The notes beneath the pieces are model-generated. The model searched no databases and had not been told where the DNA came from. It saw only the letters and a program-made list of their open reading frames with translations. Source: JANLQX01 sp031368095 (GTDB taxonomy: Bacteria > Actinomycetota > Acidimicrobiia > Acidimicrobiales > JANYDT01). Taken from it: 5,075 nucleotides of DNA. Both the position numbers and the translations under genes were made by a program. Where the stretch lies: positions 1 to 5,075 of the forward strand of contig JANLQX010000319.1 of NCBI GenBank assembly GCA_031368095.1. The letters run 5' to 3'. Shown here piece after piece: positions 1-5,075 of this stretch (its first letter is position 1; every line of letters begins with the position of its first letter).

Positions 1-652
1 CGCGCCAGATGAAGGCCCGATCCTCTTCGACCATGAAGCCAATGGACATTGCGGCCACCCCATGGCGAACGGGCGGAATGATGAGCCCATCGACGATCGT
101 TGGCACCTGTTCGATACCCATCATCTTCGGGATCGAGAACCCGTAAACATCGGCATCGAGCACACCAACTCGCAAACCGCGCTGGGCGAGGGCGATGGCC
201 ACGTTGACGGTCGTCGATGACTTGCCGACGCCGCCCTTGCCCGACGTCATGCCCAGAATGCGGGTCTTCGAGCCGGTCTGCATGAACTTCGGGGCCCGGG
301 TCGGCCCGGCGGCATGGCCGTGGCCGCCCTGCCCGGCGTTCTCGTGGTCCACGTCGTCGGCGGTAAGACGGGCCCGAAGCAGTGCCCGCTCTTCTTCGGA
401 CATCCACGTGACGTGCACGTCGCCCCGGGCCGCGCCGGCGTTAGCGGTCGCGAGTCGGACGGATTCGGCCAGCTCAGCGGCGATGGGGTCGTCTTCGGCC
501 TTGCAGGCGATCACGACCCGGGCGTGGGTGCCGTCGACATCGACGGAACGGACCATGTCGAGCTCGACGATGCTGCGACGGATCTCCGGTTCCTGGACGT
601 TTTGGAGCGCGGAAACGATGGCGGCCTCAAGGGCCGTTCCACTAAGGGGCAT
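1..652 (-). CDS. mrp: Mrp/ApbC/NBP35-family Fe-S cluster carrier ATPase (3' part outside window)
   Basis: This is a P-loop ATPase of the Mrp/ApbC/NBP35 family, cytosolic proteins that bind and transfer Fe-S clusters to target apoproteins. The reverse strand reads open from an ATG at 652 to the left edge, giving 217 residues. Residues about 5-80 look like a MIP18/DUF59 domain (QEPEIRRSIVELDMV near the start). A linker follows (about 99-125) with H103, H111 and H113. The deviant Walker A motif GKGGVGKSS is at 138-146, and VLDADVYGFSIPKMMG at 164-179 is the family's hallmark second motif (usually YGPS; here F172 replaces P). The last residues match the IWRGPM region that begins the switch part. 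The C-terminal CxxC cluster ligands would lie beyond the window. ATG 652 is the first start codon after an in-frame stop at 722-724; only a weak AGAAG precedes it. The cysteine usual in the DUF59 GCP motif is missing (EDDP at 53-56), with a lone C50 nearby. It is divergent from a SufR-like regulator gene. Family assignment is secure; the exact target is unknown. Confidence 0.93.
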   Translation of the reverse strand, partial: MPLSGTALEAAIVSALQNVQEPEIRRSIVELDMVRSVDVDGTHARVVIACKAEDDPIAAELAESVRLATANAGAARGDVHVTWMSEEERALLRARLTADDVDHENAGQGGHGHAAGPTRAPKFMQTGSKTRILGMTSGKGGVGKSSTTVNVAIALAQRGLRVGVLDADVYGFSIPKMMGIEQVPTIVDGLIIPPVRHGVAAMSIGFMVEEDRAFIWR

Positions 653-670
653 GTCTTCTACGCTAGGAGG

Positions 671-1465
671 ATGGCCAACGCACTGGTGACGCCCCGTCCG
701 GTGCGCCTTGGCACACCACCGTCAGTCCGGCGTGGAACACTCGCCCCCGAGGCGCACGGCCCGCCGAGCGACCACGAGTTCAATTCTGTGGTCACCGCTG
801 CCACCTCGATGTTCGGCGATCCGACCCGGCGTCGGATCTACCTGCTGGTTCGGGAATCCACCGATGGGGTGACGTCGGCCGAAACGGCAGCGCTCGTTGA
901 CCTGCACCCAAACGTGGCCCGGCACCATCTCGACAAGCTCGTCGCCGGCGGGTACCTCGACGTGGTGTCCGTTGGCACTTCGGTGGGCGAGCGTCGGAGT
1001 GGGCGGCCCTCGAAGCGCTATCGCGTATCCGGCAAACCGATCGACCTTGAGTTCGGGGCCCGCAAGCACGACCTGGTCGTGAGCCTCCTGGCCAAAGCGC
1101 TCGACCTCCTGCCGTTCGACGTGGCGGCGAAAATGGCGGAAGACGTCGGCGAGCACTACGGCCGTGAACTCGCCGCCCAGATGCACCCCGGCGACTCCCA
1201 CCGCTCCATGCGGTCGGCCCTGCACGCCGTAGCCGACGCGCTTACCGCCCACGGTTTTGCCGCCCACACCGAGGCTCGTGAGGAGGGGCTCGCCATCGTC
1301 GCCGGGCACTGTCCGTTCGGTGAACTTTCGGCCACGCACCCGGTGATCTGCGCAGTGGACCGGGGCATGGTCCGCGGGATGTTGTCCACCCTCTACGGCG
1401 ACGCCGCCCCGTTGTTGGCCGCCTCCCGGGCCCAGGGCGACGAATCCTGCGTGACCACCGTCTGA
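671..1465 (+). CDS. SufR-like winged-helix transcriptional regulator with C-terminal cysteines
   Basis: Predicted DNA-binding regulator of 264 residues from ATG 671. An ArsR/DeoR-type winged helix covers about 45-122: GDPTRRRIYLLV (49-60) is the typical first helix, SAETAALVDLHPNVARHHLD (69-88) is the helix-turn-helix, and RRSGRPSKRYRVS (108-120) is the wing. The C-terminal half resembles the SufR-type sensor domain, with GHCPF...HPVIC giving C214-X12-C227, and C260 five residues from the end. In SufR such cysteines hold an Fe-S cluster that controls DNA binding; that this protein does so is inference. It is divergent from the Mrp Fe-S carrier gene, which fits a role in Fe-S or redox control. 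The start is doubtful. AGGAGG (665-670) touches the ATG with no spacer, and only 18 bp would separate the two divergent genes. The first 30 or so residues are Pro/Arg-rich and not family-like. In-frame GTG codons at 686, 701 and 788 are alternatives; 788 begins just before the conserved domain. Confidence 0.85.
   Translation: MANALVTPRPVRLGTPPSVRRGTLAPEAHGPPSDHEFNSVVTAATSMFGDPTRRRIYLLVRESTDGVTSAETAALVDLHPNVARHHLDKLVAGGYLDVVSVGTSVGERRSGRPSKRYRVSGKPIDLEFGARKHDLVVSLLAKALDLLPFDVAAKMAEDVGEHYGRELAAQMHPGDSHRSMRSALHAVADALTAHGFAAHTEAREEGLAIVAGHCPFGELSATHPVICAVDRGMVRGMLSTLYGDAAPLLAASRAQGDESCVTTV
700..717. promoter_or_regulatory. Imperfect dyad, possible operator between divergent genes
   Basis: The sequence GGTGCGCC-TT-GGCACACC forms an inverted repeat with 7 of 8 arm positions paired. 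It lies 48 bp upstream of the Mrp start and upstream of the regulator's possible GTG 788 start. A dimeric winged-helix regulator that controls itself and its divergent neighbour could bind here. If the regulator instead starts at ATG 671 or GTG 686, the dyad is inside its coding region. In G+C-rich DNA such a dyad may occur by chance. No clear -35/-10 boxes were seen nearby. Confidence 0.25.
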
Positions 1466-1536
1466 CCGGTTTTTGTCATACCGGCCTGCGTACCGTGACA
1501 TCTCGCCTTCCCCGGTGCGTCAGTCATGAGAGTTCT

Positions 1537-1541
1537 GGAGG
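1537..1541 (+). promoter_or_regulatory. Ribosome binding site of the coiled-coil protein gene
   Basis: GGAGG lies six bases before ATG 1548, a near-ideal Shine-Dalgarno spacing. It is the clearest ribosome binding site in the window and fixes the start of the small coiled-coil gene. The 82-bp gap after the regulator gene suggests the small gene may have its own promoter, but I could not identify convincing promoter boxes. Confidence 0.8.
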
Positions 1542-1547
1542 ACCGCA

Positions 1548-1958
1548 ATGGCATCGATTTCCGAAGTACAACGTGCGAAGATGGTCACGTCGCTGAGCAA
1601 GGCAATAGGCGCAGAGGAGGCTGAAGTGCTGAGCACCGCATTGAATCTCGACGGGCAGTTGGCCTCACGGGACGAACTTCGCACCGAAATCCTCGCCGTT
1701 CGCGAAGACATGCGGTCCGAGTTCGCCGCTGTTCGCGCCGAGATGCGGTCCGAGTTCGCCGACGTTCGGGCGGAGATGCGCTCCGAGTTTGCTGACGTGC
1801 GTCACGACATGAACGCGGAGTTTGCCCTCGTTCGGCGGGAACTGAGCGAGCTACGGGAACGGTTTTCGTCAGCCAATCGGGCCCTGCTCTTCCAACTTCT
1901 CGCCCTGCAGATGACATTGTTCGGGCTGGTAATTGCTGGCGCCAAGCTGCTCGGCTGA
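1548..1958 (+). CDS. Small coiled-coil protein with C-terminal membrane anchor
   Basis: A 136-residue protein of unknown function. Residues 1-41 are probably helical (SLSKAIGAEEAEVLSTALNL), with an alternation seen in small actinobacterial and DUF1640-like coiled-coil proteins that begin with a similar acidic helix. Residues 42-96 are five 11-residue repeats with consensus (A/E)-(E/D)-M-R-S-E-F-A-x-V-R, followed by a degenerate sixth, RELSELRERFS. The 11-residue period suggests a hendecad coiled coil that oligomerises. Residues about 112-136 (ALLFQLLALQMTLFGLVIAG and onward) form one hydrophobic helix ending in KLLG, consistent with a tail anchor that leaves the coiled coil in the cytoplasm (inference). 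There is no signal peptide and no catalytic motif. The start is fixed by GGAGG. A hairpin follows, so it is probably a single-gene unit. Similarity to DUF1640/CCDC90-type proteins is of architecture only, since coiled coils match spuriously. Confidence 0.85.
   Translation: MASISEVQRAKMVTSLSKAIGAEEAEVLSTALNLDGQLASRDELRTEILAVREDMRSEFAAVRAEMRSEFADVRAEMRSEFADVRHDMNAEFALVRRELSELRERFSSANRALLFQLLALQMTLFGLVIAGAKLLG
1671..1835 (+). repeat. Five tandem 33-bp coding repeats
   Basis: Five in-frame 33-bp units start at 1671, 1704, 1737, 1770 and 1803. They encode DELRTEILAVR, EDMRSEFAAVR, AEMRSEFADVR (twice) and HDMNAEFALVR. The middle three are very similar in DNA (ATGCGGTCCGAGTT core) and the outer two have diverged. 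This suggests internal unit duplication within the coiled-coil gene, with the newest copies in the centre. The 33-bp length keeps the reading frame if copies are gained or lost. Confidence 0.9.
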
Positions 1959-1979
1959 GCACACCGGGTTCTCAGGGCC

Positions 1980-2001
1980 CGGTCAGGGATCACCCTGACC
2001 G
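1980..2001 (+). terminator. Perfect 9-bp hairpin, probable terminator after the coiled-coil gene
   Basis: CGGTCAGGG-ATCA-CCCTGACCG is a perfect 9-bp stem with a 4-base loop, 21 bases after the stop of the coiled-coil gene and 33 bases before the ABC ATPase start. The bases after the stem (TTCTGTC) are only partly T-rich, so it is not a classic intrinsic terminator, although actinobacterial terminators often lack a U-tract. Its place between two genes on the same strand also allows an operator role for the ABC operon. Confidence 0.55.
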
Positions 2002-2034
2002 TTCTGTCACACGAGGTCGGCGAGACTAGATGTC

Positions 2035-2784
2035 ATGCCCCCCAGCACCTCCTCGACTCGAACCTCCGCGGCCTCGACTCGCAATGTCTCGAAGATCTAC
2101 GGCTCCGGCGATAGTGAAGTTCGAGCCCTCGACGACGTCACGGTGGACTTCGCCCAGGGCGCGTTCGCCGCAATCATGGGCCCGTCCGGATCCGGCAAAT
2201 CAACGCTGATGCACTGCGCCGCCGGTCTCGACGATGTCACCAGCGGTCAGGTTTTCATCGGCGAAACGGAGATTTCCGGACTCAACGAGAAGGCCCTCAC
2301 CCTGCTCCGTCGTGACCGCGTCGGATTCATCTTCCAGTCGTACAACTTGGTGCCCACGCTCAGTGCCGGCGAGAACATTTCGCTCCCGCTGTTGCTCGCC
2401 GGGCGCAAGGGCGACGAAGCGTGGATCAAGACCGTCGTCGACACCGTTGGCCTTGCGGACCGCCTCAAGCATCGCCCGAGCGAACTTTCCGGCGGCCAAC
2501 AACAGCGGGTGGCCGTCGCCCGCGCACTGGCCAGTCAACCCGGCATCATTTTCGCCGACGAGCCGACCGGCAACCTGGACTCGGCCACCGGCGCCGAGAT
2601 ACTTACCTTCATGAAAAAGGCGGTCAGCGAATACGGACAAACGATCGTGATGGTCACCCATGACCCGGTTGCCGCCAGCTACGCCGATCGGGTCCTGTTC
2701 CTGGCCGACGGGAAAGTCGTCGACGAGATGTTCGATCCCGATGAGGATCAGGTTCTCTCGCGCATGAAGCGCTTCGGCCGGTAA
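2035..2784 (+). CDS. ABC transporter ATP-binding protein, MacB/LolD/FtsE type
   Basis: The 249-residue cytosolic ATPase that powers the permease encoded just downstream. It shows the complete nucleotide-binding set: A-loop Y22, Walker A GPSGSGKST (49-57), Q-loop Q101 in FIFQSYNLVPTLSAGEN, signature LSGGQ (151-155) followed by QQRVAVARAL, Walker B IIFADEP (171-177) with catalytic E176, D-loop GNLDS (179-183) and H-loop H209. The FQSYNLVPTL Q-loop and the DEPTGNLDS stretch are typical of the MacB/LolD/YknY subfamily, which drives mechanotransmission or extrusion rather than channel transport. Length is normal. The first 15 residues are Ser/Thr-rich and replace the usual first beta strand. ATG 2035 has no good Shine-Dalgarno (GAGG at 2013-2016 is too far), so leaderless or weak initiation is possible. 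An overlapping ATG at 2030 is out of frame. It forms an operon with the permease 12 bp downstream. Substrate not predictable. Confidence 0.95.
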   Translation: MPPSTSSTRTSAASTRNVSKIYGSGDSEVRALDDVTVDFAQGAFAAIMGPSGSGKSTLMHCAAGLDDVTSGQVFIGETEISGLNEKALTLLRRDRVGFIFQSYNLVPTLSAGENISLPLLLAGRKGDEAWIKTVVDTVGLADRLKHRPSELSGGQQQRVAVARALASQPGIIFADEPTGNLDSATGAEILTFMKKAVSEYGQTIVMVTHDPVAASYADRVLFLADGKVVDEMFDPDEDQVLSRMKRFGR

Positions 2785-2791
2785 GGGAAGG
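2783..2791 (+). promoter_or_regulatory. Ribosome binding site of the permease gene
   Basis: The purine-rich AAGGGAAGG overlaps the TAA stop of the ATPase gene and ends five bases before ATG 2797. This supports that start and translational coupling of the two transporter genes. Confidence 0.65.
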
Positions 2792-2796
2792 TCACC

Positions 2797-5075
2797 ATGT
2801 TGCGACTCGCCTTCAAAAATCTTTGGGCGTACAAGAAACGCCTTCTTACGAGTGCGCTCTCTGTCGTGCTCGGAATCTCCTTCTTGTGCGGCTCGTTCGT
2901 TTTCACCGACACGCTGAAAGGACTGTTTTCGGACCTGTTCTCGTCGGCGGTCAAGGGCGTCGACGTTCAGGTGCGCCAGACCAAAGCATTTGGAGGCGAG
3001 GCCGACGACGGACCGTACGCCGACGGACGGTCGCCACTTCCCGTGAGCCTGCTCGACACCGTTCGCAAGGTTCCCGGCGTGGCCGTCACTGAGCCCCGCA
3101 TCGAGGGGTACGCCCAGGCGCTCAACAAGAAGGGCAAGCTGATCAAGGGCGGTGGGGCACCGAACTTCGGATATGTGTGGATCAACGATTCTGAACTCAG
3201 CGCCTATCGGCTGTTCAGCGGGAAAGCTCCGGTCGCCGACGATGAGATCGTCATCGATAAAGGTCTCGCCAAGACCGGAAAGTTCAAACTCGGTGACTCG
3301 ATAAAGGTCAATACCGTCAGCGGACTTCGGTCATTTCGACTTGTCGGCGACGTCACGTTTGGATCGTCCGACACGGCGCTTGGCGCATCGGCCATCTTTT
3401 TCAATCAGCGGGTTGGTCAAGAGCTTCTGCTGAAGGCTGGATTCGCCCAGTCGTTCCTGATTCGTGGCGAACCGGGAACGTCCCAAGCAGCGCTTGCGAA
3501 AGCGGTCGCCGCTTCGCTCCAGGGCGTGAGTTTCGAAGGGCTTACCAAGGTCGAAGCAATCACCGGGAAGAAACTCGAGAGCGAGCAGCTCTCCTTCGTC
3601 AACATCATTTTTGGATTCATCAACACCTTCTTCACCGCCTTTGCCGTAGTGGCGCTGTTTGTGAGCATCTTCGTCATCTCCAACTCCTTCTCGATCGTGG
3701 TTGCCCAGCGCACGAAAGAGATGGCAATGCTTCGTACACTCGGCGCCTCTCGCGGTCAAATTCTCGGATCGACGTTTGTCGAAGCCCTGGGCGTTGGTGT
3801 TTTGGCATCGGCCGTCGGAGTCGGGGCCGGGCTGGGCGTAGCACTGCTCATTCGTCTGTTGCTGGAGACCTTCGGCGGTGGCGGTCTGCCCAGCGCCGGC
3901 TTGGTACTGAAGCCGCGAACCGTCCTACTCGGGCTGGGTGTGGGCACACTCGTCACGGTTCTGGCGGCGATTGCGCCGGCCATCAAATCGAGCCGGGTCA
4001 AGCCGTTGGCGGCGCTGCGCGACACGTCGATCGATAGCGCCGACTCGTCGTCGTTTCGGCTTCGTGCTGGGCTCGTACTGGTGGCGGTGAGCCTCCTGTT
4101 CCTCGGCATCGGCCTGAACGGCGCCGTCCTCGGGAAGTTCCTCGGTCTCACCTTCGACGGTCCCCTCAATGTCGGCGTCTCGGCCGCCGCCGCCTTGATC
4201 GCGGTGGTTTTTCTGGGGCCGATCCTGGCCAAGCCGTTGGCCGGCGCGCTGGGTCGGCCCTGGTTTGGTTGGGTCATCGTGGTGTTCGGTGCCGTTGTTG
4301 GCCTCGGTGCTCTCCCGCTCGTGGTTCTTGGCGTGAAAGCCCTGACAAAGCTGTCGTCGAAGGAGCTCGGACAGGGCATCGGTGGGCTCGTGATCACCTT
4401 CGTCGTGGCCTTTGGGGTATGGACCGTTTGGGCGAAACGTCGCGATCGCAAGATCATGAAGGTCGATGAGAAAGTATTTCCAAACGAGTGGAGATCGATC
4501 CTGGCTACCGTATTCCTGGCCGGTATTTCTCGGTTGAGCCCCTTGTTGGCTCTCGCCGGTCTCTGTGTTATCTGCGGTCGGTACTTGATCCTTACCGGTC
4601 GTTCGGCGGGGACCACGTCGGGCCGGATTGCCCGAGAGAACACCATTCGCAACCCGACCCGGACCTCGGCAACGGCCCTTGCGCTCACCATTGGCACGGC
4701 GCTGGTGAGTGCGATTCTCGTGCTGTCGCAGTCGCTCACCCAGACGTTTCGCGGGGCGGTCGACAACGCCGTGCGGGGCGACTACGTGGTGGCCAGCGCG
4801 GCCTCCGACACGGGGTTTCCGGCCTCGGTGCAACAAGAGATTCGATCGGTGCCTGGCGTGGAAGCCACGTCGAGTCTCCGGTTCGAGCGGATGAAGTTCG
4901 GATTCCCCGCCCGGGAGCGCACTATCGGCGGCATCGATCCGGCCGAGTTCGACAAGCTCGTCAACGTTGGCCGCCTCGAAGGCTCGCTGCAAAAGTTGGC
5001 CGCGCCGAACACCGTTGCCTTGGCCGAGAAGACCGCCAAGGACCAAGGACTACAGATCGGTGACTCGATTCGACC
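2797..5075 (+). CDS. FtsX-like/MacB-type ABC transporter permease (C-terminus outside window)
   Basis: Membrane subunit partnering the ATPase 12 bp upstream; 759 codons are open to the right edge. The start MLRLAFKNLWAYKKRLL is typical of this family, followed by TM1 (about 15-38). An extracellular MacB-like domain (about 40-262) includes VRKVPGV and KLGDSIKV. Three helices of the first FtsX domain follow at about 270-298, 330-352 and 375-396, with the cytoplasmic coupling motif QRTKEMAMLRTLGASRGQI (304-322). Further helices lie near 424-445 and 457-480. An extra hydrophobic segment (about 489-608) comes next, then RIARENTIRNPTRTSATALA (610-629) opens the second half, with a helix to about 645. 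A second extracellular domain contains IRSVPGV and LQIGDSIR. The last FtsX domain is missing because of the window edge. Two-half permeases of about 850 residues are common in actinobacteria; this one will be longer because of the insert. Such systems move lipids, lipoproteins, peptides or act in envelope stress. No substrate can be named. Confidence 0.93.
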   Translation, partial: MLRLAFKNLWAYKKRLLTSALSVVLGISFLCGSFVFTDTLKGLFSDLFSSAVKGVDVQVRQTKAFGGEADDGPYADGRSPLPVSLLDTVRKVPGVAVTEPRIEGYAQALNKKGKLIKGGGAPNFGYVWINDSELSAYRLFSGKAPVADDEIVIDKGLAKTGKFKLGDSIKVNTVSGLRSFRLVGDVTFGSSDTALGASAIFFNQRVGQELLLKAGFAQSFLIRGEPGTSQAALAKAVAASLQGVSFEGLTKVEAITGKKLESEQLSFVNIIFGFINTFFTAFAVVALFVSIFVISNSFSIVVAQRTKEMAMLRTLGASRGQILGSTFVEALGVGVLASAVGVGAGLGVALLIRLLLETFGGGGLPSAGLVLKPRTVLLGLGVGTLVTVLAAIAPAIKSSRVKPLAALRDTSIDSADSSSFRLRAGLVLVAVSLLFLGIGLNGAVLGKFLGLTFDGPLNVGVSAAAALIAVVFLGPILAKPLAGALGRPWFGWVIVVFGAVVGLGALPLVVLGVKALTKLSSKELGQGIGGLVITFVVAFGVWTVWAKRRDRKIMKVDEKVFPNEWRSILATVFLAGISRLSPLLALAGLCVICGRYLILTGRSAGTTSGRIARENTIRNPTRTSATALALTIGTALVSAILVLSQSLTQTFRGAVDNAVRGDYVVASAASDTGFPASVQQEIRSVPGVEATSSLRFERMKFGFPARERTIGGIDPAEFDKLVNVGRLEGSLQKLAAPNTVALAEKTAKDQGLQIGDSIR

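Noticed and set aside
314..670. Upstream extension of the regulator frame back to ATG 314
   Set aside because: The frame is open, but this part runs antisense through the Mrp coding region, so it is an overlap artefact and not a real N-terminal domain.
195..689. Plus-strand open frame of 164 codons opposite the Mrp gene
   Set aside because: Ser/Arg/Ala/Pro-rich translation without motifs, opposite the Walker A and DUF59 regions of Mrp.
1466..1484. CCGGT/ACCGG inverted repeat with a 9-base loop right after the regulator stop
   Set aside because: The stem is only 5 bp, the loop is large and no T-tract follows, so it is too weak to call a terminator.
722..1501. Minus-strand open frame of 259 codons opposite the regulator
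   Set aside because: The plus strand encodes a clear winged-helix protein with conserved cysteines. The antisense translation is Gly/Val/His/Arg-rich with no family features.
1473..1501. TTGTCA followed 17 bases later by TGACAT, resembling promoter boxes before the coiled-coil gene; TGTCA/TGACA also forms a short inverted repeat
   Set aside because: The -10 match is poor and the arms are only 5 bp, so neither promoter nor operator can be supported.
3756..4766. Long open reading frame of 336 codons on the minus strand opposite the permease gene
   Set aside because: It is rich in Pro, Arg, Thr and Ser with no recognisable domain, and lies opposite a well-supported permease frame. High G+C and biased codons give such antisense frames by default.
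3925..5046. Second minus-strand open frame of 373 codons opposite the permease
   Set aside because: Composition is Arg/Gly/Gln/His-rich and low in hydrophobics, with no motifs. It overlaps the other antisense frame and the real permease coding region.

Overview
The window is G+C-rich, with strong G/C bias at third codon positions and no AT-rich islands. The protein types look like a high-GC Gram-positive (actinobacterial) chromosome. A lineage near the Acidimicrobiia is my guess, not something the sequence proves. There are five protein-coding genes, two of them cut by the window edges. I see no rRNA, tRNA, CRISPR array or insertion sequence, and no gene-free stretch above 300 bases.

Left part (1-1465): two divergent genes. 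On the minus strand is the N-terminal part of a Mrp/ApbC/NBP35-type P-loop ATPase, a carrier of iron-sulfur clusters. Facing away from it on the plus strand is a winged-helix regulator whose C-terminal part carries a C-X12-C cysteine pair plus a third cysteine near the end, as in SufR-like Fe-S-sensing repressors. The regulator's start is uncertain. An 18-bp imperfect dyad lies in the shared upstream region and could be an operator. Together these suggest a small Fe-S homeostasis module (inference).

Middle (1548-1958): a small protein with a strong ribosome binding site. It has an N-terminal helical part, five tandem 11-residue coiled-coil repeats encoded by 33-bp DNA repeats, and a C-terminal membrane anchor. 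A perfect 9-bp hairpin follows it and probably separates it from the next operon.

Right part (2035-5075): a two-gene ABC transporter operon of the MacB/LolCDE/FtsX superfamily. A complete ATPase is followed 12 bp later by a large permease that is still open at the window edge after 759 codons. The permease carries two MacB-like/FtsX-like halves. Between them is an unusual extra hydrophobic block of about 120 residues. The substrate cannot be read from the sequence.

Most of the window is ordinary in content. The points most worth a second look are the regulator/Fe-S carrier pairing, the hendecad repeat protein, and the expanded linker of the permease. I do not see convincing evidence of a wholly new system.
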